Position numbers and translations under genes: made by a program | Part shown: piece by piece, positions 22,341-33,525 of the stretch | How positions within the stretch are numbered: the first letter of the stretch is position 1 | How the letters are laid out: every line of letters begins with the position of its first letter | Assembly (NCBI GenBank): GCA_037176725.1 | Contig: JAZBRS010000023.1 | Location: forward strand, 24,361,001 to 24,425,000 | DNA from: Posidonia oceanica | Lineage: Eukaryota > Streptophyta > Magnoliopsida > Alismatales > Posidoniaceae | DNA length: 64,000 nucleotides | Direction of reading: 5' to 3' | Notes under the pieces: generated by a model | What the model was told of the DNA's origin: nothing | The model's database searches: none | The model's input: only the letters and a program-made list of their open reading frames with translations

Positions 22341-23929
22341 TCCAAAAACCCGGCATTGGACAAACAAGCAGCGCCGAGAGGATGTCAAGCATCAACGATC
22401 TCAGGCAGAACTCACTCGAGCAGCATCATTTCATTGCATGTGGCCACAGTGTGGGACTTAGAGCAGATCAGAGAATTTCGTTGAGCGCGAAACTCCAAAA
22501 GCGAGATCAATCCAATCAAGAGAGTCCACCAGACATGGAGAGGACCAAAGCAGAGCAGAGCATAACCAAACGCTGCCTGTACACACAGCAAAGGTTGAGG
22601 GTGTACGCTGACAAGCTGAATTCTTAACTCCTTTTCAGGGACTGCTACCCCAAGAGGGCGAAGCAAATGCATATCCAAAAGAACTGAGAGCATGCAAGCA
22701 AATGAGAAATGGCATGATATGCATACTGGGCATAAAAGAAAAATGAAGAAAGAAGTCGAAGAAAGAAGACGCTCATGAGAGGAGTGACTTGGACGAGCAT
22801 CGAAGCCGCCTCAACCTCCAACTGCAAGCGACAACTGTCAACTGCACGAGAAGCATCATCAGGAGGACCTAGCCCCACCCTCCGAGCGAAGCAGCACGCT
22901 CAAATCCCTCGTGCGAGCAACAACTCTACCTCCCTGGCAGGTCAGATGCAACTCCAATCACTCAAGAGAAAAAAAAATATATCATTCCGAGAGCGTTAAA
23001 AACGGCAGTCGGTCCCCGAGGAGTTAAGACAAAGGTTGTAAGGCTACACCCAACATTCCTGCTACCAACATGCAGCCAAAGGCTATACTCTGCAGAGCTG
23101 AGGCCTCATCTCGAATTAAAAGTGAGAATGAGAGCCACCAACCACAGCACGGCATGGCATCGCTCGAGAATCGAGATCTCCTGAATCAAGAAGTGCAAAA
23201 ACATCCTCTCGCCAAACAGCTGCTTTGAATCCGAAGCCAACAAAAACATAATAAATGCACTAATAATCCACTTTCCCTTCTCCCTGTTTTCGAAAATCGG
23301 AGTTAAGGATGAGCACTTTTTCTAAGCCCTCGCTCAGAGGCTCTGCGCTTTCCAAAGTTTCTTGGCCGCCCACCGTGTCGGGTGGTCTGTGATGACCGGC
23401 AAGTTCGCCATTTGCCACTTCATGGTGCAACATCGTATGCCCGCTCTGAAACCATTGCACACCCGACACGTTGGGTCCTTGCTTTTTTTTCCTTGCATTT
23501 CGCATCCTCCAAGCACTTATCGCCCCTGCATTTCCACTGGCTTGGCCCCCCCACCCCGCACGGTGGGTCCTCACTTCTCTAACCGCACTTTCCATGCATC
23601 CCTTGCATTCATCCTTGCATTCGCTTTTTCTGCCCTGGCTGACACCCCTAACTGTCACGGGAGTGTCTGCGGACCTCTGCCATACCTTCGGTTGTGGTAT
23701 TCCCGTTGCTTCCTAGTGTAACGGGTCTTCTGACTTGTCATAACCCTTCTTACTGACAGGCTCACTGGCTTGTCCTCTCCCTCGATACCAGGGGCATCTC
23801 GGGCCCTCTGGCATCGGCCCTTTCCTCCTTTTCTGTTGATGGGCCTTCGGGCTTGTTGGCAGCTTGCTTCCGTGTGACCTTGTCCGAGCGCACAAAGTCC
23901 TGCTTGCTTGCTTCATCGTGTTGGGCGGA

Positions 23930-24720
23930 CGAGGAGAAGTTTGCTTCTACGTTGACTTTGTCCGGGCAGACAAAGTCCTGACTTGCTTGCTCCCTCGTGC
24001 CGGGCGGACGAGGACAAGTTTACTTCTGCGTTGACTTTGTCCAGAGGACAAAGTCCTACTTGCTTGCTCCCTCGTGCCGGGTGAACGAGGACAAGTTTGC
24101 TTCCACGTTGACTTTGTCCAGGCGAACAAAGTCCTGCTTGCTTGCTTCCTCGTGCCGGGTGGACGAGGACAAGTTTGCTTCTACGTGCCTTTGTCTGAGC
24201 GAACAGAGTCCTGCTTGCTTGCTTCCTTGTGCCGGGCGGACGAGGACAAGTTTGCTTCCACGTGACTTTGTCCGGACGGACAAAGTCCTACTTGCTTGCT
24301 TCCTCGTGCCGGGTGGACGAGGACAGGTTTGCTTCTGCATTGACTTTGTCCTGGCGGACAAAGTCCTGCTTGCTTGCTTCCTCGTGCCGGGTGGACGAGG
24401 ACAAGTTTGCTTTTGCGTTAACTTTGTCCGAGCGAACAAGGTCCTGTTTGCTTGCTTCCTCATGCCGGGTGGACGAGGACAAGTTTGCTTTTGCGTAACT
24501 TTGTCCGGGTGGACAGAGTCCTGCTTGCTTGGTTCCTCGTACCAGGTGGACGAGGACAAGTTTGCTTTCGCGTGACTTTGTCCAGGCGGACAAGGTCATG
24601 CTTGCTTGCTTCCTCGTGCCGGGTGGACGAGGACAAGTTTGCTTCTGCGTGACTTTGTCTGGGCAGACAGAGTCCTGCTTGCTTGCTTCCTCGTGTCGGG
24701 TGGACGAAGACAAGCTCCCT
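23930..24720. repeat. Tandem array of about 75-bp units with two hairpins each
   Basis: About ten units. Each holds a GACTTTGTCC...GGACAAAGTC inverted repeat (a perfect case is 24342-24351 with 24356-24365, loop TGGC) and a CCTCGT...ACGAGG inverted repeat. Units read through as spurious proteins of up to 192 residues on either strand. Confidence 0.9.
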
Positions 24721-24919
24721 CCTGTGGGACCCCGTTCCGGTCGAACGAGGTCTCGCTGGCTTGCCTCTCGTTCTGGGCAAGTGAGCCCCTTACTTCTCGC
24801 CCGGCGTGCCTCTTTGGTTTGCCTGGCCCATCTCCTCCGGGCTGGTAGCCTTAACTGCCCGGATGACACCCGTCAAATTGCCTGGCGTTCTTTCCCGATG
24901 CCAGGAGCATTTCAACTGC

Positions 24920-24949
24920 CCCCTGGTATCATCCGTCTAATACCAGGGG
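24920..24949. repeat. CCCCTGGTAT hairpin
   Basis: CCCCTGGTAT pairs with ATACCAGGGG across a 10-nt loop. The same hairpin is found once at 45248 and twice (57782, 58653) in the other elements. Confidence 0.85.
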
Positions 24950-25199
24950 CATCTTTTTCACTGCCTTTGAGATCATGCCCTCATCTCCTCCGGGCTGGCA
25001 GCCCTAACTGCCCGGATGATGGCCGTTAAAGTGTCTAGCGTCGCGGTCGGCAAGCACGTTGGTCTTGTCTGGAGTCCTCTGAGCTGGCATCCCTAACTGC
25101 CCAGATGGCAGGCACGTTAGTCTTGTCTGGTGCCCCTCTTGGCGCAAGTTTGGATTAGCTGCCAACTTGTCGCCCGGCATCACTTTGCGTACCTTTTAG

Positions 25200-26090
25200 T
25201 GTTTCTTTGCATCTCATAGCATCACATAGCACTGCATCGCATCACATTGCACGACATGGCATCCGTACGTAGCATACGCATCTACATGCATGCCCCTCTC
25301 GGTCGGCAAAGCCACTAGTTGGCCACTGCCCTTGCATCCAGCATCATCACATCAGCATCACATGCTATATAACTGCATTAGCATCGCACTTACCATGTAT
25401 CCCCAGTAGGGTCAGCTACAGCATTGCCTAACACCGCATTACACTGTACATATGCCACATCACTGCATACCATCACACCCGCATCGCATCGGCATCGCAT
25501 CTACTGCATTGCATTGCATCACGTCCGCATCGCATTACACTACATTCTCATTGCATCTCATTCACACCCCATGCCATGTCATTGCATCACATTTGCACTT
25601 CATTGCATGTCGTTGCACCTCAAGACACGTCATCGCATGCCATTGCATGTCATTGTATTGCATTTGCACCTTGTGATATGTCACCACATATCATTGCATC
25701 GCACTGCGCATCATTGCACCTTCTCTTGCATGACATAACATCTCATTGCACATCACTCCATCACACCCACATCGCATTGCATTGCATCGCAACAATACTT
25801 GCATGATCGTCGGCACTGCATTGGCAACAGCATAAATCGCCAGAATTTTGCTAGTGTCCGCACTCGCATCGTAACATCTGCATCGGGCTGATATCACTTC
25901 TATCCAGCTGGCCACCATCACCACATTGCATCATCGCATTGCATTACATTGCATCCCATGGCGCGTCTGCATCGCATGGCATCGCATCTCATGCATCGCA
26001 ATGCATCACATCCACATCGCATTGCATTGCATCTACGGCATTGTATTGCATCACATCTGCATCGCATCACATCCGCATCGCATTGCATCA
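25200..26090. repeat. GCATTGCATCACATC-type low-complexity repeat
   Basis: Nearly 900 bp built from short variants of CATCGCATTGCATCACATC. A shorter equivalent precedes the PPT at 47100-47170. Open frames across it are artefacts of the composition. Confidence 0.85.
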
Positions 26091-29000
26091 TACTGTTGAC
26101 ACCCCATTTTGACAGGCTGAATCGATTGGAATCTTCTGGTGGCTCCTGAACTCAAACCTAGGTCCAAACCCACACCATTCTCTTCTTCTTTGCCCTCAAA
26201 ACAAGCCCAAACTCGACCTAAGATCACACCCCTTTCCCAAACCCAAAAACTACCCAAAAACCATTGGAAAACTCACCCTTCTCAACTTAGCAAATCCACC
26301 AAAAAGCCCTTAAAATTTCAAATCAAAACTACTCCCAAAAACCCCAGAAAACTTAGGCAAAACTACCCTTTTTCTGCACCTCAAAATCCTTCTAAAACTT
26401 TCTCAAAACTAAACCGAAACCTTAGGACGAATACTAGAGACCCTAGACTACACACTCACCAAATTTCACCCCTTTTCAGAACCTCTAAACCCTCCTTTTA
26501 CACAAATTATCCTTTTCTCTCTCCTAGATTATTCTTTTCTCTCTCCTCTCTCTCTCCTGATTATCCTCCTTCTTTTCACCTCCTTTTCTCCCTCTTTTTT
26601 GTCTGGCTGTGGGCCCTCCTTGTGCTCCTATCTGTTCTCAATCTTATTCCTATTTTTATCTTATTTTTACCATTTTCTTTGATTTTCAAAAAATTATTTT
26701 CCTTCAACTCCTCTCTTTCCTATTTATTCTTCCATTTCTCCCTTTTCCCCTCCTTTCTAGTTTCCTCTTGTCTCCTCTTACTAAACCCCTAAAAAACCCT
26801 TAAAAACATTTAAAACCCTAAAACAAAAGAGAAACAAATCAAAATCCTAAAAATAAATAATTAAAAATCTAAACAAACAGTTAAAAACAAAAACCTAATT
26901 GAATCCAACTAAAAAAGGAAATTAAGGATGCAATCTAAAAAATACAAAACAAACAAAAGAAAATGCTATAAAATCAAGTAAAAAACCAAAATATAATCAA
27001 AATAAAACAAAAATAAAAACCTCATTAAAAATAATCAAAAACAAATCCTAGAAAAGAAGAAAACAGTTAAAACCATTAACACAAGTAATTAATCAAAAAC
27101 ACTTAACCAATCAAAAAATTTGAAACAATTTAAAAACACTTAATTAAAAACTCAATAAGAAAACTTAACTAAAAAAATATTAAAAAATTTAGCAAACAAA
27201 ATCAAAAAACAATATAAAGAAGACTTAAGAAAAACTAAAATCAAAAAGAAAAAACCTAAAACTCCTCTTAACTAATTAAAAGGCAACCCATTAAAAAAGC
27301 CTACTTAAAAATCCCAACTTAACAAGAAAAACTTAACAAGGAAAATTCAACTAAAAAACAATAAAAAAGTTTAATAAACATTCAAACCAAATCAAATACA
27401 ATTTAAAGAAAACTTAAATCAAAACTAAAACTCTTTCTAACAATAATTAATTTAAAAACAATCTTTAAAAAACCTAATTAAAAACCCTAACTTAAAAACA
27501 ACTATTTTTAAAAAAAAACATTTTCAAATCCTTTTCTATTTTATTTTTATTTTTATTTCAATTTTTTCCTTCTTCTTCTTCCTCTCTTTTCCTTCTTTTC
27601 CTCCTTCCATTTTATTTCTTTCTCTCCATTTGGTCCGGCCCACCTAACCTCTCTCCTCCTTCTTTCTTTCTTTTTTTTTTCTTTCTTTTCACGCAAGCCC
27701 GGCCCACAACTGACTCCTCCTCTTCCTCCCTCCTTCATCCTCTCCCGCTCCTTCTCTGATTTTCCTTTTTTCCTTCTGCAACCGCAGCCTTCACCAATCG
27801 ACAACGCATCGTCCTCACCTGCTGTCCTTGAGCGCCCGCACGACCCCTGCCCAGGCCGGACCGGCGTGCGCCGCCCTCCGCCCGTGCACCTGCAAGACCT
27901 CCTGCCACCACCATTCCGGCAATTAATTACCCCAGAACCAATAGAACAAGAGGCGAGTAGAACCTCCAACGAGGGGGACAAGAGAAGATCACCCTTCGAA
28001 GCCCAGAACGCCCTCCTCTTCCTTGAGCGATCCCCAGCTGGAGAGAACCCAGTTCACCTCCTTTCTCTGCCAGAAAAACCACATTTTTCCTCTCCTTCGG
28101 CCCACTGCAAACCAGAGCCCCGAACGCCTCCGAAATCTCTCCCAATTCCTCCCCCAATCTCACCCAAGCTTCCAGCACTACCGCCCTTCCTTCCCCGCCC
28201 GAAACCATCCCAGAATTCGCCCTCAATCACCTGATATCTCCCCCAGAAACCAACAGCACCCTCCTCTAGAATTCCCTCCTACATAGACCACCATTCCTCC
28301 CCAAAACCTACCCAGAAACTCACTGAAACACCATCTTCTAAACCCACTTGAGCTTCAGCTCCAAGCTTCACCACAGCTGGAGACCTTCACTACAAACACC
28401 TACACCCTTCTCTGCCAGAAAATCACCCGATAACCCAACCTTCCTCCCTAGGTCTCCGCCAGCCTTCCTGAGCACCCGAACACACTCACCTACCCTCCAG
28501 CAAGCCGTTGAAAGCTTCCATCCAATCCAGAGAGCAACAGACATCCACCCCCGCCTCCGGACGTTTGCTGTGCACCCAAAAGTGCCAAACTCACCACCGG
28601 ACTTCGAAGCTTCATCCCCGCCGTTCACGAAGCATCAGAGGACCTCCAGGAGTCGATCCCAGCAATCCCGAGATGTCGACGACCTCTGCAGCGCTCAAAC
28701 GAAGCTCGCCGTCATCTGCAAAACCCACCTACGTCGGAGGGACTCTCCGGACAGCGCAACAGGTACTTCTCTTCTCCACTAGCTTAGTTTCCGTCTCAGC
28801 TTGCTTCCTAGCCCCTTAGACTAGGGTTCCAGTGCCTCCCTCGCCGAGTCAGCGCCGCCGTCTCTCCTTCTTCTCCGGCGAGCTCCAGACAAGACCCGCC
28901 GCTCCGGTTAGCAGAAAACCCTTCTGATCGTCGTCCAAGGTCCGCACGAGCTCCAGGAGCGCGCCCCTGCCCTCAGAGCGCTCCCTCGTCGCGCTGATCG

Positions 29001-30207
29001 TCCGGTCGACCTCCTCTTGGTCTGCCGACCTCCGACGTCTTCTCCGGCCTGCTCCAGGCACTGTCACGGCTCCCCGACGCAGCCCAGACCTCCGTCTACC
29101 TCCGGTGAAGCTCGCCGCCATGCCCACGCGTCCCCAGCAGCCCCCTCCGCCGATCATGGCCACTGGTAGCCCTGTGCTACAGTGCCATGGCCGCTAGCTG
29201 TTACTGTGCATTTATTTCCTGTTAGTTAGCTATTTTACCACTAAATTGCATTTTTAGCTCCTGTTTCTAATTTATTACGTTAAAATCCTACCCCTATTGA
29301 AAATTCATTTAATTTCATATGTTAATCTTATAAAATTGCATGGAAAATTTAAAAAATCAATTAATTGCATGTTTGTCCTGGCACAGTGTTTCTCTTCAGT
29401 GTTTTCTTTAAGTTCCAGTCCTCTAGCTTTATAATATTGCATGTTAGTCCTCCTGATATTAATCTGATTTAATGCACATATTTTACCTTGATGTATTGCA
29501 TTTCTAATCCCTGTTAATTTTCTTATTTGCACTTTAGTCCTCTGGTCTGTTAACTTAGGTATTTATTTTTCAATTTTCTTTACTGCATTGCATCATTCCC
29601 TTCATATAATCTGATTTTTGCATATAGGTCCTTCCTCATGCGCAGTATGTATTTAAATGCATGTTTTGCTTATAAAATTGCATTTTTGACCCTGCATGTT
29701 TGAAAAACTGCATATAGGTCCCCGTTTGCATTCCAGACCACTCAGACCCCTGTTTTGCTGAAAAAATTGCATTTTAGACCCTGTTGATTTCAAAATTGCA
29801 TGTCGATTTACCATTCGACTTCGAAACCTGTCCTGATGCATGGCTACCCTGAAAATTTGCATTTTGAATCCTGCATTTTGTAAAATTGCATTCAGACCCC
29901 CATCTTTTTCAAAATTACATGTAAGTCCCCATTTTTCTGAAAAATCATCCCTAAGTCTCTTCTTGCATTCTGCACGCATTGCATTCATGCATTCTTGCAT
30001 CTGGCATCTCTCGCACACACCTGAGCACTCTTAGCTCCCATTTACGTGGGAGGACCTGCTCTGCACACCCTTAGGCCCCTTTTACATTTAGATCTTATCT
30101 TCTCCCCTGTTCTGGCCTCCTGCCTTGAAGTCTGGATATCTTCAGATCCGACCGTTGGATCTTCCCAACTAAGCTACCTAGACGACCCTGGCGGAGTGCT
30201 CTTCAGC

Positions 30208-30254
30208 ATGGACCAATCAGATTTCAGATCAGGCTTCAGATCTCCAAGGTAAGT
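30208..30254 (+). other. Conserved ATG-bearing leader exon and splice donor
   Basis: ATG at 30208 opens MDQSDFRSGFRSP and then CCAAG meets GTAAGT (GT at 30249-30250). The stretch from ATG to donor is 41 nt. Copies at 50860-50820 and 62295-62255 keep the ATG, the 41-nt length and the donor, with similar codons (MDQTDLR). Ogre elements are known to be spliced. That this exon is used is inference. Confidence 0.55.
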
Positions 30255-30309
30255 CCTCTTGAACTTCGGTAGCATCTTTTGCATATCATTCGCATTGTAT
30301 GGCTTCCAC

Positions 30310-31500
30310 ACGCTCTTTTTAGCTTTGTTTCTTGCACCGTTTTACGTGTTGCTTGGTTTCTTGTACTGTTTTACGTGCCGACTTTATTTCTCGCACCGTT
30401 TTGCGTGCTCGCTTTGTTTCTCGCACTGTTTTACATGCTCGCTTTGTTTCTCGCATCGTTTTGCGTGCCAGCTTTGTTTCTCGCACCGTTTTGCGTGCCT
30501 GCTTTGTTTCTCGCACCGTTTTGCGTGCCCGCCTTGTTTCTCGCACCGTTTTGCGTGCCAACTTTGTTACTCGCACCGTTTCGCGTGCCCGACTTTGTTT
30601 CTCGCATCGTTTTGCGTGCCAGCTTTGTTTCTCGCACCGTTTTGCATGCCAGCTTTGTTTCTCGCACTGTTGTGTATGCCGTTTCGTTTCTTGCACCGTT
30701 TCGCATGCCGCTTTGTTTCTTGCATCGTTTTGCGTGCCAGTTTTGTTTCTTGCACCGTTTTGCATGCTAGCTTTGTTTCTCGCACCGTTTTGCGTGCCGT
30801 TTCGTTTCTTGCACCGTTTCACATGCTGCTTTTGTTTCTTGCATCGTTTTGCGTGCCAGCTTTGTTTCTCGCACCATTTTGCGTGCCAACTTTGTTTCTC
30901 GCACCGTTTCGTGTGCCAGCTTCGTTTCTTGCTTCGTTTCGTGCGCAGCTTTGTTTCTTGCACCGTTTTGCGTGCCCGACTTTGTTTCTTGCACCGTTTT
31001 GCGTGCCGCTTTGTTTCTCGCATCGTTTTGCGTGCTGCTTTGTTTCTTGCACCGTTTTGCATGCCCGCCTTGTTTCTCGCACCGTTTTGCGTGCTGACTT
31101 TGTTCCTCGCACCATTTTGCGTGCCAGCTTTGTTTCTCGTGTCGTTTTGCATGCCGTTTTGTTTCTCGCACTGTTTTACATTCTCGCTTTGTTTCTTCCA
31201 CCATTTTGCGTGCCGACTTTGTTTCTTGCACCGTTTTGCGTGCCGACTTTGTTTCTTGCATCGTTTTGCGTGTCTCGCTTGTTTCTTACATCGTTTTGCG
31301 TGTCTCGCTCGTTTCTTGCACCATTTTGCGTGCCTCGTTTGTTTCTTGCACCGTTCTGCATGTCGACTTTGTTTTTCTCACTGTTTTACGTTCTTGCTTC
31401 GTTTCTCGCATCGTTTTGCGTGTCGACCTCATTTCTTGTATCGTTTTGCGTATCGGCTTCGCCACTCGCACCGTTTTGCGCGTTTTACGTTGTTTCCTCT
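30310..31500 (+). repeat. 30-bp tandem array, about 40 units
   Basis: Units of the form TTTGTTTCTCGCACCGTTTT plus GCGTGCC and a few bases, diverged by point changes. Unit length near 30 and absence of stops leave several frames open on both strands, including one of 508 codons (30332-31858) that is not a gene. It begins about 60 bp after the LTR splice donor, so it would be intronic. Confidence 0.92.
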
Positions 31501-32191
31501 TGCATGTCGCCCGCATTGCCTGTCTTCACCGCTGTTTTGTTTTATCACCTGCATTTGCATTAGGGCAGTGATGCTTACTGCTTGGGGTTCTCACGAGCCA
31601 GGTTTCGCCCGGTTCGGAACACAAACAGCGTTGCTGACCGCTTATGCTGCACGTTTACTTTCTTGCATTGCATTCCCTCACTTAGAGCACACCTTTGAGC
31701 ATTTAGATAGGCATTCATTGGCACTTAGGCATTCAAAGTCTGCATTTCCCTACGTATGCGAGCGTAAGCCTAGAAAGACCGATTCTCGGGCGTGTCGGGG
31801 GTGCCTAACACCTTCCCCGCACGTAACAGGAGTCCTTGCCCTCTCTCTTGGCCTGTAATGACCATATTGCCCTTATCCTAGGCACGAGTCACATCATTTG
31901 CATTTATTTGCATCTCATTTCTTCTGCATTGCCTTGCATTGCACCTTTTGCTTGGTTTTGCGTGATTATTCACGCATTTCCCCGATTTTCCTTGTCTCCC
32001 GATCTAATAGACTTGGTGGTGACTCCGATTTTGTCTTATCTTCTTCTTTTCTTCCCCTTTTTCCTTTTTTAAATGTTTTCGAGTTAAGTCTTTCTTCTCG
32101 GACATAGCCGCTAATAGTGAGCCTGATTCTGATCCGTGCACGCGAGCTTTAGCAGTGTGCATGGACGATCTGAACACCGGGATTACTACAG

Positions 32192-32209
32192 TGGCGACTC
32201 CGCTGGGGA
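32192..32209 (+). promoter_or_regulatory. Primer-binding site
   Basis: TGGCGACTCCGCTGGGGA, one base after the LTR end. The form matches the tRNA-Arg type known for Ogre elements. Confidence 0.85.
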
Positions 32210-33525
32210 TACTAGACTCCGGCTTTCGCTTTGGCTTTGGCTCGCTCGCATTCTGCTTGGGATTTGCCTTCTTTGTTTGCCTTTGTGTTTCCTTTGCCTG
32301 TTTTGCTCGTTTTTTCCTGTGCAAACTCCTGGCAAGTCGCCCCGTGGCTACTCAGCTTTGGTTTTGCACCCCCTTTGCCTCGGTTTGCGCTCCGTTTTGC
32401 TCTGCTTTGCCTCTGTTGCTTGTTTGCTCGTTTATTTCCTTGCCTCTACTCTTGTTTGCATTACAGCTTGCTTGTTTTTACTTTCCTTAGCCCTTTTACT
32501 TATTATTGCTTTATTTCCTACACAATGCATGTCTACATACTTGTTTGGTGACAATGCATGCTTTTTGAATGATGAATGCTTTCTTTTACACATTTGCTAT
32601 ATCACTACGCACGCACATGCTCTATATATATGCCTTTTGACATTATGAATGCTTTTTCTTCACTATCATGCTCACGAACACTCACACATGCCATGCACTT
32701 GCCTTTTGCTCTGTTGTATGTTGTTGCTTGCCATATTTGGTTGATTTTCTTCCCTTTTCCACATGCCATGCTTAGGATAGTAGAGACTGATTGCTTTTTC
32801 CTATGGTTAATTAAAAATAGCAAGTAAAAATAAGATCTAGGGTTAACTAGAGCCATCAACACACTTGCACCCTCTTGGAGTTAATAAAATACGCAAGATA
32901 AAAGAGTTTAATCATTTGCATGAAGCATCATATAGGGCATGCATCTTCTCATCTGAGTCCACCTATCAGTCTGCGAAGGATGGTTCCGGCCTCTCACTCC
33001 GATGCTTTGGCATGGTGTGAGTCGGTCGGTCTGTCCCCCCTTGTCAGGGGTCGTGTCGGTGCTAGTAGAGGGTACTTCCTACGCTTAGGCGAGTTTGAGG
33101 CTACCAACGCACCACCCTGTTATTACCTGAGCTTTGGGCCGGGAGTTAGACGGGGGACCTACTTTTCTGACCTAAGTCGGTGACCCATACACTTGTGGAT
33201 ATCCGGAGTAGACTACCTGCTAGGAAACACTAGATTGGTGAGAGAGAGCATGCTAGAAAGCATACATGTCATTCATGCCACGACTTAGTGCATTTGCATT
33301 TCATTTTCTGTTCCTAATCCCAGTTTTCTGTTGTGTCCTTAACAGAGTCCAATAAGCGATTTCCTTAGCTGGAGCTCGGGTTCCTCCCCTTGCTGACGCC
33401 TCTGCTGAGACACCTGTGCTCGACCATCCCCTTCTGAGCTACTCGCCTTTGCGAGCATAGCTCCTCGTAGAGCCCGTCCGTTTTTCGCTCGTCGCAGCCC
33501 CATTTTGACTCGCTCTCGGTCAGCA
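32210..33525 (+). other. Untranslated leader upstream of gag
   Basis: About 1.3 kb, pyrimidine-rich at first (TTTGCCTCTG phrases, 32230-32480), with no frame of coding quality. Short frames of about 100 codons here overlap in all directions and look like chance. Packaging signals are expected in this region, but none is recognisable. Confidence 0.6.

Larger units (their letters stand above)
22341..26093 (+). mobile_element. 3' internal tail of another family A-like element
   Basis: From about 23300 the sequence resembles the region between the extra ORF and the PPT of the + element. It has a hairpin array (23930-24720), the GGGCTGGCAGCCCTAACTGC phrase (24990-25010; compare 45155-45175), the CCCCTGGTAT hairpin (24920) and a GCATCGCATTGC-rich stretch (25200-26090; compare 47100-47170). 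The part 22341-23280 is not recognised and I see no gene there. The + family A element is inserted at 26094, so the remainder of this tail should lie beyond that element, outside the window. Confidence 0.55.
26094..32190 (+). repeat. 5' LTR of the + family A element
   Basis: TGTTGACA to GATTACTACA. Blocks in order: conserved start; A-rich, T-poor block (26800-27530); polypyrimidine block (27540-27780); GC-rich stretch (27780-29170) with a donor-like AGGTACTTC near 28770; T-rich phrases containing GCATTT (29220-30000); a leader exon and donor (30208-30254); the 30-bp array; and a conserved end region containing GGGCGTGTCGGGGGTGCC. No TATA box stood out. It has no gene of its own. Confidence 0.92.

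Noticed and set aside
24056..24869. Frames of 167-193 codons on both strands
   Set aside because: They follow the 75-bp array. Both strands are open at once and no domain is seen.
25424..25806. His/Cys/Ile-rich frames in the GCATTGCATCAC stretch
   Set aside because: Composition artefact of a short-period repeat.
30310..31500. CRISPR-like look of a 30-bp repeat array
   Set aside because: The units are contiguous without spacers, they diverge gradually, and the sequence is a plant LTR.
30332..31858. A 508-codon open frame, and others of 277-434 codons on both strands of 30300-31560
   Set aside because: They run through the 30-bp tandem array, are open in several frames at once, read as short peptide repeats, and differ in length between LTR copies. 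They are artefacts of the repeat period.
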